NCBI GenBank assembly: GCA_034440275.1
Contig: JAWXBS010000171.1
Coordinates: 1 to 55,846, forward strand
Length of the DNA: 55,846 nt
Reading direction: 5' to 3'
DNA from: VFBF01 sp034440275
GTDB lineage: Bacteria; Pseudomonadota; Alphaproteobacteria; Caulobacterales; Aquidulcibacteraceae
Positions 1 through 9,265 of this stretch are shown here, piece after piece (positions within the stretch are counted from its first letter, which is position 1; the number at the start of each line of letters is the position of its first letter). Under the pieces are notes generated by a model. That model ran no database searches. It saw nothing but the letters and a program-made list of their open reading frames with translations, and was not told where the DNA came from. Both the position numbers and the translations under genes were made by a program.

Positions 1-84
1 GAACAGCGCAGACCTGCACGCGCGTCGGCCTGACTGTGCATGGGTCCGATAAAGGCCCGGTGACATGCTGGCGCGAAACGGTCA

Positions 85-149
85 CGGGGACGCGGACGGC
101 AGTCGCATCTCACTCACTACCAAATTCGCGGATGTCGTCCGCGTCCCCG
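85..149. repeat. Long inverted repeat upstream of epmA
   Basis: A 14-bp perfect inverted repeat has arms at 85-98 and 136-149, separated by 37 nt. It lies about 80 nt before the epmA start. It has no T-tract, so it could be the terminator remnant of an upstream gene outside the window or a leader structure. The rest of 1-226 shows no gene I can support. Confidence 0.4.
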
Positions 150-226
150 GCCCTCCCATTGGTGCCCGCAGCGTGAAAACGCGTGCGGCACTCGGTGCTG
201 GCGGCGCGATCGTGTAAGCCGCGCGC

Positions 227-1255
227 ATGTCCCCCTGGCACTCCTCCGCGCGTCACGCCGACCGGCGCCCGCTGCTGCTGGCGCGCAATCGCGTGAAAGC
301 CGCGCTGCGCGCGCACCTCGAACGCGGCGGCTTCACCGAGACCGATCCCGGCGCGCTCTGCGTCTCGCCCGGCAACGAGACGCACCTGCACGCCTTCGCC
401 ACGCAGTTGCGCGACGACGCAGGCGACGCGCGTCACCTCTATCTCCACACCTCGCCCGAATTCGCGATGAAGAAGCTGCTCGCGGCGGGCGAGGAAAAGA
501 TCTTCGCGTTCGCCCCTGTCTATCGCAATCGCGAGTCTGGCTCAGCCCTGCACGCGCCCGAATTCACGATGCTCGAATGGTATCGTACACATGCGCCCTA
601 CGAAGCGCTGTTCGACGATTGCGCCGCGTTCCTCGCCATCGCCGCTGACGCCACGGGCGCAACGGCGCTGCGCTGGCGCGACCGCACGTGCGATCCCCTT
701 GCGTCGCCGGAAATCCTGCCCGTCTCCGAAACCTTCGCGAAATACGCCGGGCTCAATCTGCTCGTCACCATCGACAACGGCGTGGGAGACCGCGATGCGC
801 TCGCCCAGCAGATGCACATCTGCGACGTCCGCATCGGCGACGACGACACATGGAGCGACCTGTTCTCCCGTGTCCTGGTGCAATGCATCGAGCCGCATCT
901 GGGCATCGGCCGCGCCACGATCCTCTGCGACTATCCGATCCCGGAAGCGGCCCTCGCCCGCCCTTCGCCGAAGGATGCGCGCGTTGCAGAACGCTTCGAG
1001 CTCTATGCCTGCGGCGTCGAACTCGCCAACGGATTCGGCGAACTCACGGACGCCGTCGAACAGCGTCGCCGGTTCACCGCCGACATGGACGAGAAACAGC
1101 GCCTCTACGGCGAAAGCTATCCGATCGACGAAGACTTCCTCGAGGCGCTGACCCACATGCCGCCCGCGAGCGGCTGCGCGCTCGGCTTCGACCGCCTCGT
1201 CATGCTCGCCACGGGCGCTGCGCGCATCGAGGACGTGCTGTGGGCGCCGCTGTGA
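227..1255 (+). CDS. epmA: EF-P--lysine lysyltransferase EpmA (GenX/PoxA-like)
   Basis: This is a class II lysyl-tRNA-synthetase paralogue without the anticodon-binding domain. Family members activate beta-lysine and attach it to a conserved lysine of elongation factor P in the cytoplasm. The 342-aa length fits EpmA (about 325 aa) and is far shorter than LysRS. Motif 2 is seen as YRNRES followed by APEFTMLEWY, and motif 3 as GCALGFDRLVML near the C terminus. The ATG at 227 is the first start that includes the whole N-terminal helix. A KamA/EpmB-like gene follows 64 nt downstream on the same strand, which fits the pathway. The EF-P gene itself is not in the window. Confidence 0.93.
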   Translation: MSPWHSSARHADRRPLLLARNRVKAALRAHLERGGFTETDPGALCVSPGNETHLHAFATQLRDDAGDARHLYLHTSPEFAMKKLLAAGEEKIFAFAPVYRNRESGSALHAPEFTMLEWYRTHAPYEALFDDCAAFLAIAADATGATALRWRDRTCDPLASPEILPVSETFAKYAGLNLLVTIDNGVGDRDALAQQMHICDVRIGDDDTWSDLFSRVLVQCIEPHLGIGRATILCDYPIPEAALARPSPKDARVAERFELYACGVELANGFGELTDAVEQRRRFTADMDEKQRLYGESYPIDEDFLEALTHMPPASGCALGFDRLVMLATGAARIEDVLWAPL

Positions 1256-1319
1256 CGTTGCGCGTGCTTCCCGCGCCGCGTCTCGCACGCTATGCCGCCG
1301 CCACTGGAGTTTTCTGACG

Positions 1320-2330
1320 ATGGCGGACGGCGCGACACATGCATCGCTGATCGACGAGGTGAAGCGCCGCTACGCCGTGGCGATCACGCCGGCGATGGAA
1401 CAGCTCATCGATCCTGCGGACGCGGCCGATCCCATCGCGCGCCAGTTTCGCCCCGATGTGCGCGAGCTTCTGGAGATGCCGGAGGAACGCGTCGATCCTA
1501 TCGATGATCACGCGCATGAGCCCGTCGAAGGCGTGGTGCATCGCTACGCCGACCGCTGCCTTTTGAAGATCACGCACGTCTGCCCGGTCTATTGTCGCTT
1601 CTGCTTTCGCCGCGAGATGGTCGGCCCCGGCAAGAGCGAGGCGATCACGCCGGAAAAACTCGACGCCGCGCTCGCCTACATCGAGAGCCGCCCGGAAATC
1701 TGGGAAGTGATCCTCACCGGCGGCGATCCCTTCGTGCTGTCGCCGCGCCGCGTGCGCGACGTCACACAGCGCCTCGCCGCCATTCCGCATTTGCAGGTGA
1801 TCCGCTGGCACACGCGCATGCCCGTCGTCGACCCGGCGCGGGTGTCGGATGAGTTCGTCGCGGCGCTGAAATGCGACAAGGCGGTCTATGTGGCCCTGCA
1901 CGCCAACCATGCGCGCGAGATCACCGACGATGCGCGCGCGGCCATCGGACGTCTCGTGGACGCAGGCATTCCGATGCTGAGCCAGACGGTGTTGCTGAGA
2001 GGCGTCAACGACGACATCACCACGCTGGAAAATTTGATGCGCGCGCTCGTTGCAGCGCGGGTGAAGCCTTATTATCTCCACCACGGAGACCTCGCGCGCG
2101 GCACATCCCACTTCCGCACGGACATTGCGCAGGGCCAGGATCTCACCGAAGCCCTGCGTGCGCGCGCTTCGGGTCTTTGCCAGCCCGCTTACGTGCTCGA
2201 CATTCCCGGCGGCGCCGCAAAGGCCCCCCTCTCTCGTCCCGCCGTGCGCATGGGCGAGACGAGCTGCGAAGTCTGCGACCACGAAGGCCGCTGGCGCACC
2301 TATCCCCCGGATGGCGCCGGCGCGGACTGA
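1320..2330 (+). CDS. KamA/EpmB-like lysine 2,3-aminomutase, radical SAM
   Basis: Radical SAM, PLP-dependent aminomutase-like protein of 336 aa. Family members convert (S)-alpha-lysine to beta-lysine. The [4Fe-4S]-binding C-x3-C-x2-C cluster is at C88, C92 and C95 (HVCPVYCRFCFRRE), followed by the TGGDPF element near residue 128. A C-terminal CEVCD pair is also present. Its place just behind epmA argues that it supplies beta-lysine for EF-P modification, as EpmB does. It could instead be a free-lysine aminomutase, but it is shorter than the clostridial KamA enzymes (about 416 aa). It overlaps the convergent MFS gene tail to tail by 31 nt. Confidence 0.87.
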   Translation: MADGATHASLIDEVKRRYAVAITPAMEQLIDPADAADPIARQFRPDVRELLEMPEERVDPIDDHAHEPVEGVVHRYADRCLLKITHVCPVYCRFCFRREMVGPGKSEAITPEKLDAALAYIESRPEIWEVILTGGDPFVLSPRRVRDVTQRLAAIPHLQVIRWHTRMPVVDPARVSDEFVAALKCDKAVYVALHANHAREITDDARAAIGRLVDAGIPMLSQTVLLRGVNDDITTLENLMRALVAARVKPYYLHHGDLARGTSHFRTDIAQGQDLTEALRARASGLCQPAYVLDIPGGAAKAPLSRPAVRMGETSCEVCDHEGRWRTYPPDGAGAD

Positions 2331-3661
2331 GCGTCGCCGTAGTGCCAGTCCTTCTTCAGACGCGGCGTGGCGATGAAGTAGAGGATGGCCGCGACGACAT
2401 AGAAGCCGACCGCCGTCAGCATAGAGTAGCGCAGCGACTCGTTGCCGAACTCGGTCTTGTAGAAATCCGACATGCGGCCGATGAAGAAGTCGCCGAAGCC
2501 GAGGCCGATCAGGTTGTTGATCAGCAGGAACGTGGCGCCGGACGTGGCGCGCATGCTCGGGCCGACCATGTTCTGGAAGGCCGACAGCGCCGGTCCGAGC
2601 CATGCCAGCGAAAACGCCGTCGGCAGCAGGAAAGCGAAGAATGTCGTCACGAGCGAATTGGTGTTCAGACCGAAGATCATCAACGGCACGGTGAGCAGGA
2701 AGGCCACGCCTGGCGCCAGCGCATAGATGCCCTTGAACTTCGCGCCATAGCGATCCGCCACCGCGCCGCCCAGCCAGATACCGAACACGCCGCCCACCGC
2801 CAGCAACGCGCCGTAGAAGTACGCCGCGTAAAGCACAGGCCCCGCGTTCGGCGGAATGAGGAACGACGGCACCCAGCTCATGGCGCCCGGCAACTCGTCG
2901 CCGAACAGGCGCACGAGGAAGGCCGGCATCCACGCGAACATGCCGTAGGCGACGATGGAGGAAAATGCGCCGCCAATCGAGAGCAGCCAGAAGCTCGGCT
3001 TTTTCAGAAGTGTCGCCATCACTTCGCCGAACGGCGCCGCCGTTGTTTTCGATCCCACAGCGTCGAAGCCGCCACGCTTCGGTTCGCGCACGGTGAGCAG
3101 GAAGATCGGCGCGATGAGGATGCCCAGACCGCCGACGATGAAGAACGCCGAACGCCAGTCGAGCACGGTCGCGATGACACCGCCGAAGACGATGCCGATG
3201 GCGCTGCCGAGCGGCACGCCGAACGAATAGGCGCCGAGCGCGCCCGCGCGCTTATCCGGCGGGAAATAGTCGCTGACGATGGAGTAGGCCGGCGCGACAC
3301 CGCCCGCCTCGCCCACACCCACCGCCATGCGCGCCAGAAACATCTGCGTGAAATTGGTCGCCAGTCCGCACACCATGGTAAAGGCGCTCCACAGGGTGAG
3401 CGCGATGGTCATGATGCGCACCCGGTTCCAGCGATCCGCCAGCATCGCCACCGGCACGCCGAGCGTGGAATAGAACAGCGCAAATGACACGCCGCGCATA
3501 AGACCGAGTTGCGTGTCGCTCAACCCGAGATCCGCCTGGATCGGTATCGCGAGGATGCCGAGAATCTGCCGGTCGATGAAGTTGAACGTGTAGACGACGA
3601 TCAGCGCAAACAAGACATAGCTGCGATAGCCGGCGCTCGCCGTTGGCGTTTCGGTTGTCAT
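2300..3661 (-). CDS. MFS transporter, Spinster-like
   Basis: Major facilitator superfamily permease of 453 aa with about 12 hydrophobic segments. The N-terminal signature FNFIDRQILGIL and the loop 2-3 motif MLADRWNRVRI are typical of the Spns/proteobacterial MFS_1 subgroup. The substrate cannot be read from sequence. The ATG at 3661 is preferred because AGGTGG lies 6 nt upstream; an upstream in-frame ATG at 3682 has no such site. A terminator separates it from the TonB receptor gene upstream, so it is probably a separate transcript, although both may serve uptake of the same compound. Confidence 0.88.
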   Translation of the reverse strand: MTTETPTASAGYRSYVLFALIVVYTFNFIDRQILGILAIPIQADLGLSDTQLGLMRGVSFALFYSTLGVPVAMLADRWNRVRIMTIALTLWSAFTMVCGLATNFTQMFLARMAVGVGEAGGVAPAYSIVSDYFPPDKRAGALGAYSFGVPLGSAIGIVFGGVIATVLDWRSAFFIVGGLGILIAPIFLLTVREPKRGGFDAVGSKTTAAPFGEVMATLLKKPSFWLLSIGGAFSSIVAYGMFAWMPAFLVRLFGDELPGAMSWVPSFLIPPNAGPVLYAAYFYGALLAVGGVFGIWLGGAVADRYGAKFKGIYALAPGVAFLLTVPLMIFGLNTNSLVTTFFAFLLPTAFSLAWLGPALSAFQNMVGPSMRATSGATFLLINNLIGLGFGDFFIGRMSDFYKTEFGNESLRYSMLTAVGFYVVAAILYFIATPRLKKDWHYGDAQSAPAPSGG

Positions 3662-3680
3662 GGTCGCCCACCTGCCCCGC

Positions 3681-3712
3681 AAAAAAGTGGCCGGACGCTC
3701 TCACGTCCGGCC
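3681..3712 (-). terminator. Rho-independent terminator of the TonB receptor gene
   Basis: On the minus strand, a 9-bp perfect GC-rich stem (arms 3689-3697 and 3704-3712, loop of 6) is followed by a T6 tract at 3681-3686. It starts 31 nt past the TonB receptor stop codon. Confidence 0.8.
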
Positions 3713-3742
3713 AATGGTGTCTATCCGAGGAGGAAACGACGC

Positions 3743-6052
3743 TTAGAACTTCACGCCGATCGTCGCCGTCACCGTGCGCGGCGGTCCGTAGAACGCCGTG
3801 TACGAGCTGTCGAAGCCGAGGAAGCCCGCCGGCGGGTAGGCGAAGTTGTAGAGCGCCGTGCGGTAGCGTTCGTCGCTCAAGTTCTTGCCGTGCAGGCCGA
3901 CCGTGAGGTGGCCGTTCGACGAGGTCCACACCGCGCTGAGATCAAGCAGCGTGACGGAGTCCGCATCGAGCTTCGGTCCGCCTGCAGGGTACTGCGGGCT
4001 CGCGCCGGCGGCGAAGCCCTGGTTGAAGAGGCCGCTGAAGATGTAATACTCGGAACGATACGAGCCCGATCCCGTAAACAGGATATTGCCGAGGTCGCCG
4101 AGGCTCGCGTTGTAGGAAAGCCCGAGCGAGCCCGTCCATTCCGGCGTGTTCTGCGCGACGAAGTTGTTGAGCGGGTTGGCGTCCGTCTGGACGTTCACGC
4201 CCGCCGAGATCACCTCGTCGATCGACGCATCGATCCAGCCGAGCGAGAAGTTGGCGCGAAGGTTGTCGACGATGTCGAGCGAGCCTTCGATTTCCACGCC
4301 CTGGTATTCCGCAGACGCCGCGTTGAGCACGGTCGACACGAAGGTGTCGTTGATGCCGTCGGAGTTCGTGTCGGCGCCCTGCTGCACCGTCACCTGCTGG
4401 TCCTCGTATTTCGAGAAGAAGTAGGCGGTGCGCAGCGTGAGGCGATCGAAGAACGTCCCCTTGAGACCAAGTTCGAAGGAGTCGACCGTTTCCGGCGCGA
4501 AGCCTGAAAGCACGGTCGGCTGCAGGGCCACGTTGGTGGCCGAGAAGTTCGCCCGCGGATCGAACCCGCCCGACTTGAAGCCCTGCGAGTAGGACGCATA
4601 GAGCGACAGGTTGTCGTTCGGCTCGAAGTTCACCGAAACGCGCGGCGAAAACTTCTCGTCGGTGCGTTCACGGGTGAAGTTGGTGGCGAAGCCGCCGAGG
4701 CGCGGGTTGGTGGTGCCCGACACCAGCGGCGACCCAAGGCCCAGATAGTTGGCGCGCACCACGGTGCCCGTCTTCTGATCCTCGGTGTAGCGGCCGCCGA
4801 GCGACACGCTCCACTGGTCGGTGAAGTCGTAGGTGAGGTCGGCGAACACCGACGTCGAGATCGTCTTCATCTTGCCGTAGACGTTGACGGTCACGCCAAG
4901 GCTGCTCAGCACGGTGTCGAACGCGCCGTCGGCGATGCCGTTCAGGTAGTAGACACCGGCGACGCCCGAGAGATTGCCGACGTCGATCAGCGCCTGGAAC
5001 TCCTGCGACACCTGCTCGTCAGCGTAGAACGCCGGCACGTCTAGGTCGCGCTGCGGGAGGCCGTCGAAGTCGATAGCCGTGGTGGATTCGCCTTCGCGAT
5101 ACGCCGTGATCGACTTCAGCGTGAGCGAGTCGTTGACCGTCCACTCCGCCTGGGCGGACATGCCCTGCGTGAGAACGTAGTTGATGTCGCCGGCGCCGGC
5201 GCGGGTGTCATAGACATCCGGCAGGACAGGCAAGAGGCCGTTGCGGCTCGCCAGTTCGCGGTGGCCGTGCTTGGCGTTGGAGTTGTCTTCGGTGCGGTCG
5301 GCGGCGAGGCGCAGGAAGAAATTGTCGCTCGGCGTGAATTCCAGCGAGACCCGGCCGGACTGGACGTCCTTGTTGTAGTGCTCGGCGCCCGTGTTGACGT
5401 TGCGACCGAAGCCGTCGCGCGTCAGCGCCGCAAAGGCGCCGCCGACCGCGAACTGGTCGGAGAGACGGATCGAGCCGGAGGCGATGCCGTCGAGCTGGTT
5501 GTAGCTGCCGACATTGACCTTTGCGCTGAGGCTCGGATCGTCGGCGAGACGCGCCGTGACGTACTTGATCGCGCCGCCGATGGTGTTGCGGCCATAGAGC
5601 GTGCCTTGCGGACCGCGCAGCACTTCAAGGCGTTCGACGTCATACACGTCGAGCAGCGCGCCCTGCGGACGCGAGATATAGACGTCGTCCACATACAGAC
5701 CGACGCCCGGCTCGAAGCCCCAGACCGGATCCTGCTGGCCGACGCCGCGGATGAAGGCCGTCAGCGTGGAATTGGTGCCGCGCGACGTTTCGAACGTGAC
5801 GTTCGGCGTCGTGCGCGTGAGAATCGTGATGTCGGCGGCGCCGGTCGCTTCCAGCTGTTCGCCGGTGATCGCGGTGACCGCGAGCGGCACATCCTGCAGC
5901 GATTCCGCACGACGACGCGCGGTGACGACGATCTCGGTGGAGTCTTCCTCCACCGCCGGCGCTTCCTGCGCGATGGCGGGCGCGACGAACGCAAACGGCG
6001 TCGCAGCGATGGCGCCCAGCAGCAGCGCGTATTTCATGGAACGGTCCTTCAT
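3743..6052 (-). CDS. TonB-dependent outer-membrane receptor
   Basis: A 769-aa outer-membrane receptor. An N-terminal signal peptide ends at about AIAQE, followed by a TonB-box-like segment (TEIVVTARRR). Then come the plug domain (VLRGPQGTLYGRNTIGGAIKY) and a beta-barrel ending in the aromatic terminal strand ...TATIGVKF. The ligand is unknown. The iron-type plug motif is common to all such caulobacterial receptors and does not prove siderophore uptake. The ATG at 6052 is chosen because GAGGG sits 8 nt upstream; the ATG at 6058 is too close to it. It lies 18 nt downstream of the alpha/beta hydrolase gene, so the two are probably co-transcribed. Confidence 0.92.
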   Translation of the reverse strand: MKDRSMKYALLLGAIAATPFAFVAPAIAQEAPAVEEDSTEIVVTARRRAESLQDVPLAVTAITGEQLEATGAADITILTRTTPNVTFETSRGTNSTLTAFIRGVGQQDPVWGFEPGVGLYVDDVYISRPQGALLDVYDVERLEVLRGPQGTLYGRNTIGGAIKYVTARLADDPSLSAKVNVGSYNQLDGIASGSIRLSDQFAVGGAFAALTRDGFGRNVNTGAEHYNKDVQSGRVSLEFTPSDNFFLRLAADRTEDNSNAKHGHRELASRNGLLPVLPDVYDTRAGAGDINYVLTQGMSAQAEWTVNDSLTLKSITAYREGESTTAIDFDGLPQRDLDVPAFYADEQVSQEFQALIDVGNLSGVAGVYYLNGIADGAFDTVLSSLGVTVNVYGKMKTISTSVFADLTYDFTDQWSVSLGGRYTEDQKTGTVVRANYLGLGSPLVSGTTNPRLGGFATNFTRERTDEKFSPRVSVNFEPNDNLSLYASYSQGFKSGGFDPRANFSATNVALQPTVLSGFAPETVDSFELGLKGTFFDRLTLRTAYFFSKYEDQQVTVQQGADTNSDGINDTFVSTVLNAASAEYQGVEIEGSLDIVDNLRANFSLGWIDASIDEVISAGVNVQTDANPLNNFVAQNTPEWTGSLGLSYNASLGDLGNILFTGSGSYRSEYYIFSGLFNQGFAAGASPQYPAGGPKLDADSVTLLDLSAVWTSSNGHLTVGLHGKNLSDERYRTALYNFAYPPAGFLGFDSSYTAFYGPPRTVTATIGVKF

Positions 6053-6070
6053 GGTCATTTCCCTCTTCCC

Positions 6071-6958
6071 CTAGGCTTGATGCGCTGCGGCGTGTTCGCC
6101 GAGACGTCTGATGTCACGACGCACATCCTGGCCCGACAGGATGGCGGCGAATTCGTTCAGCAAGCGGTTGAACCGCTCGGGCTCTTCGAGATGCGGCGCG
6201 TGGCCGGAAGCGTGGAACGGCGCGCGCGCGGCGTTCGGCGCAGCCTCGGCGACAAATGTGCTGACAGCCGGCGTGTAGAGTTTCGAGCGCATGCCGTGCG
6301 TGACCAGCATGGGCGTATCGATGTCTGCCAGAACAGCCCGCAGGTCCGAATTGCAGAGCGAGTCCCACGCCGCCGCCATCAATTCGGCGTCATTGTCGGC
6401 GAAGGATTTTTCGAACACGCGCAACAGCGCTGGAGCAGGCTTCTCTCCGGCAAGCGCATTCGCGGCGACGCGCGTGGAAAACTGTTTCCAGTCTTCTTTC
6501 ATCCGCACCACGGCGCGCGCGCAGTCGAGCGCATCGAAACCGTCCGCAAGTCCGAGCCGCCACGCGACGTCGTTCAATATGCACGGCGTCATGTCGATGG
6601 TGACGAGGCCGGCGATCCGCTGACCCCGCCCCTCGCCGAGCAGTTTCCAGAGCACCGTGGCGCCCATCGACCAGCCGACGGCGATCGCGTCATCCACACC
6701 GAGGTGATCGAGCAGCGCTTCCACATCGTCGGCCATGCCGACGATCGTAGGCGTCGGGCCGGAACGGGAACCGCCGTGGCCGCGCAGATCCGGCGCGATG
6801 ACGCGGCGGGTGCGGGCGAAGTGGTCGATCTGGGGTTGGAAGAAGGCGCCCGACGCGGCCCAGCCATGGATCAGCAGCAACGGCGCCGAAGGCCCCGAGC
6901 GGGGGCCTTCATCCGCATACGCCAAAGGCGCGCGGCCGGGCGCTTCGAAGAGCGGCAT
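6071..6958 (-). CDS. Alpha/beta hydrolase
   Basis: A 295-aa cytoplasmic alpha/beta-hydrolase-fold protein. It has the oxyanion-hole HGWAASG, the nucleophile elbow GWSMGA (serine) and a C-terminal catalytic His in SGHAPHLEEPERF. The fold covers esterases, C-C hydrolases and lactonases, so the substrate is open. Start at the ATG at 6958; upstream in-frame codons would read into the divergent tetR promoter. It precedes the TonB receptor on the same strand and is divergent from a TetR regulator and acyl-CoA synthetase, which suggests a regulated uptake/catabolic locus. Confidence 0.85.
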   Translation of the reverse strand: MPLFEAPGRAPLAYADEGPRSGPSAPLLLIHGWAASGAFFQPQIDHFARTRRVIAPDLRGHGGSRSGPTPTIVGMADDVEALLDHLGVDDAIAVGWSMGATVLWKLLGEGRGQRIAGLVTIDMTPCILNDVAWRLGLADGFDALDCARAVVRMKEDWKQFSTRVAANALAGEKPAPALLRVFEKSFADNDAELMAAAWDSLCNSDLRAVLADIDTPMLVTHGMRSKLYTPAVSTFVAEAAPNAARAPFHASGHAPHLEEPERFNRLLNEFAAILSGQDVRRDIRRLGEHAAAHQA

Positions 6959-7040
6959 GACCTCTTTTGCTTCCTCAGGACGGCCGCTTGGGCGACACTC
7001 GATTTGTCTTGTCTTGTCCTGCTGCTTACCGGTTAAATGA

Positions 7041-7056
7041 AACATGAGTCAATGTT
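7041..7056. promoter_or_regulatory. Putative TetR operator between divergent genes
   Basis: An inverted repeat AACAT-N6-ATGTT lies in the 124-nt divergent region between the hydrolase start (6958) and the likely tetR start (7083). It is AT-rich against a GC-rich background. It is a plausible site for the adjacent TetR protein, by position only. Confidence 0.4.
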
Positions 7057-7082
7057 CAAGTTCGGCTCGAGGGATGGAAACC

Positions 7083-7766
7083 ATGGCCGGTGACGGCGAA
7101 ATCAGCACGGGTGCGTCCCCAGAGACACAGACCGGGACACAGGCGGAAAACGCCAAGGCCCCCAAGACCGAGCGGGGTCGGCGAACCCTCCGCAAGCTGC
7201 TGGACGCGGCCGCCCTGGAGTTCGGGGAACGGGGCTTCCACGACGCCTCGATCGCCGGCGTGACCAGCCGGGCCGGGCTCTCGATCGGGACGTTCTACGT
7301 CTACTTCGACTCCAAGGAGGCCATCTTTCGGGCCCTGGTCGCCGACATGGGCCGCCTCACCCGGGGCTGGATCGGAGACCGCATCAAGGGCGCCCCGGAC
7401 CGCCTCACCGCCGAGCGCGTGGGCGTCACCGCCTACATCGAGTTCGTCCGCGAGCACAAAAACCTGCACCGCATCATCACCGAGGCGCACTCGGTCGCCC
7501 CCGACGCCTACCGCGCCTATTACGAGACCTTCGCGGAGGCCTACCGGCGCAATCTCGAGGAGGCCGCCGCCCGCGGCGAGATCAGCGATGGCGACCACGA
7601 AGAGCGCGCTTGGGCGCTGATCGGCATCGGCTCCTTCCTCGGCTGGCGCTACGCGATCTGGAGCGACGACGTCGACATCGCCGAAATCGGCGCCGCCGCC
7701 GGCGATCTCATCGAGAACGGCCTCGCGCCCCGCCCGCCCTTCGCGCCGCGAAAGGCCAAGTCATGA
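7083..7766 (+). CDS. TetR/AcrR family transcriptional regulator
   Basis: A 227-aa repressor-type protein. The N-terminal TetR helix-turn-helix reads IAGVTSRAGLSIGTFYVYFDSKEAIFRAL at about residues 57-85, followed by a variable ligand-binding domain. The ATG at 7083 removes an unstructured leader; ATGs at 7044 and 7074 are alternatives. Its stop overlaps the start of the acyl-CoA synthetase (ATGA at 7763-7766), so it is translationally coupled and probably governs both that gene and the divergent hydrolase/receptor pair. The ligand may be an acyl-CoA or aromatic acid; this is inferred from the neighbour only. Confidence 0.88.
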   Translation: MAGDGEISTGASPETQTGTQAENAKAPKTERGRRTLRKLLDAAALEFGERGFHDASIAGVTSRAGLSIGTFYVYFDSKEAIFRALVADMGRLTRGWIGDRIKGAPDRLTAERVGVTAYIEFVREHKNLHRIITEAHSVAPDAYRAYYETFAEAYRRNLEEAAARGEISDGDHEERAWALIGIGSFLGWRYAIWSDDVDIAEIGAAAGDLIENGLAPRPPFAPRKAKS

Positions 7767-9265
7767 TCGGCGACGCTCTGTTCGATATCGCCGCCAAGCG
7801 CGCGGAGCTCGGGCCCGACCGCATCGCGTTCGAGGAACTCGCCACCGGACGTCGTGTGACGTATCGCGCCTTCAACGATCGCGCCGCGTGCGTCGCGCAG
7901 TTGCTCGCCGAGGAAGGCGTGCGCGAAGGCGACCGCGTCGCCGTGCTGTGTCGTAACCGCATCGCGTTTTTCGAGATTCTGTTCGCCTGCGCCAAGGCCG
8001 GCGCGATCATGGTCCCGCTGTCGTGGCGCGCGCCGCCCGCCGAACTGGCCGGCCTCGTAGCCGACAGCGCGCCGAAACTGCTGTTCTACGGCGTCGAAGA
8101 TGCGGACTCCGCTGCCGCGCTGAACATCTCCGCGCGCATAGCGCTCGATGCGCCGGGCGGCTACGAGGCGCGCGTGGAATCGGCGGCGGCGTTGAAGACG
8201 CGCGATCGTTGGCCGTCGAACGACTGCTGGTATCTGATCTACACGTCCGGCACGACCGGTGCGCCGAAAGGCGTGATCCAGACCTACCGCATGGCGATGG
8301 CGAACTACGTCAATCTGCGTCAGGCGACGGGCCTGCGCGGCGAAGACGTGACGCTGAATTTCCTGCCGCTGTTCCACACCGCCGGCGTCAACCTGCACAC
8401 CCTGCCCGTGTTCATCGCCGGCGGCACGTCGCTGATCGCCCCGCAGTTCGACGCCGACGAAATGCTCGATCTCCTCGCCGGCAAACGCCTCGACTTGTTT
8501 TTCGCCGTGCCCGCCATCTACCAGCAGATCGCGCTGCATCCGAAGTTCGCGAGCGTCGACCTGTCCCACGTCCGCAACTGGGGCTGCGGCGGCGCACCGC
8601 TGCCGGACGTGCTCGTCGAAACCTACAAGGCGCGCGGTGTGCGCGTGTGCAACGGCATGGGCATGACGGAGACGGGCCCCACGGCGTTTCTCGTCGAATC
8701 CGAACGCGCGTGGGACAAGATCGGCACCGTCGGCAAACTGCAGATTCTCACCAGCGTGCGCCTCGTGGACGCCGAAGGCGTCGATGTGGCGGAAGGCGAA
8801 ACGGGTGAGCTGTTGTTCGCGGGGCCCAGCATTACGCCGGGCTACTGGAACAAGCCGGAAGAAACAGCGAAGGCGTTTCACGAGGGGATTTGGCTGAAGA
8901 GCGGCGATCTCGCGCGGCGCGACGAAGACGGCGACTACTTCATCGTCGGGCGTTCGAAGGACATGTATATTTCCGGCGGCTCGAATGTGTATCCGGCGGA
9001 AGTCGAGAACGTGCTCGCCGAGCATCCTGACATTCTCGAAGCCGCGATCATCGGCGTACCGGATGAGCGCTGGGGTGAAACCGGCGAGGCGTATGTCATG
9101 CTGCGGCCCGGTCACGCCGCGCCAGACGAAAGCGAGCTCTCGCAGTTCCTGCGCACGCGGCTCGCGCCGTACAAGGCGCCGAAACGCTATGTGTTCGTGC
9201 CTGATTTCCCGCGCACCGCCGCGGGCAAGGTGCAGAAGCACAAGCTCCGCGACCTCACGGCGTAA
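7763..9265 (+). CDS. Acyl-CoA synthetase (AMP-forming), ANL superfamily
   Basis: A 500-aa ligase that adenylates a carboxylic acid and transfers it to CoA. The P-loop YTSGTTGAPKG is at about residues 160-170 and the A5 motif is NGMGMTETGP. The hinge region reads SGDLARRDEDG...GRSKDMYISGG, and the C-terminal catalytic lysine is in GKVQKHKLRDL. This fits long- or medium-chain or substituted-benzoate CoA ligases; specificity is not readable. The start ATG overlaps the tetR stop by 4 nt. It converges on the globin gene with an 11-nt tail overlap. Confidence 0.92.
   Translation: MIGDALFDIAAKRAELGPDRIAFEELATGRRVTYRAFNDRAACVAQLLAEEGVREGDRVAVLCRNRIAFFEILFACAKAGAIMVPLSWRAPPAELAGLVADSAPKLLFYGVEDADSAAALNISARIALDAPGGYEARVESAAALKTRDRWPSNDCWYLIYTSGTTGAPKGVIQTYRMAMANYVNLRQATGLRGEDVTLNFLPLFHTAGVNLHTLPVFIAGGTSLIAPQFDADEMLDLLAGKRLDLFFAVPAIYQQIALHPKFASVDLSHVRNWGCGGAPLPDVLVETYKARGVRVCNGMGMTETGPTAFLVESERAWDKIGTVGKLQILTSVRLVDAEGVDVAEGETGELLFAGPSITPGYWNKPEETAKAFHEGIWLKSGDLARRDEDGDYFIVGRSKDMYISGGSNVYPAEVENVLAEHPDILEAAIIGVPDERWGETGEAYVMLRPGHAAPDESELSQFLRTRLAPYKAPKRYVFVPDFPRTAAGKVQKHKLRDLTA

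Noticed and set aside
1871..3487. Long plus-strand open frame across kamA and the MFS gene
   Set aside because: Antisense to a well-supported transporter and out of frame with kamA; composition is typical of shadow frames.
3743..6052. Assigning the TonB receptor as a siderophore receptor
   Set aside because: Plug and TonB-box motifs are shared by all such receptors, and the neighbours point to organic uptake at least as much.
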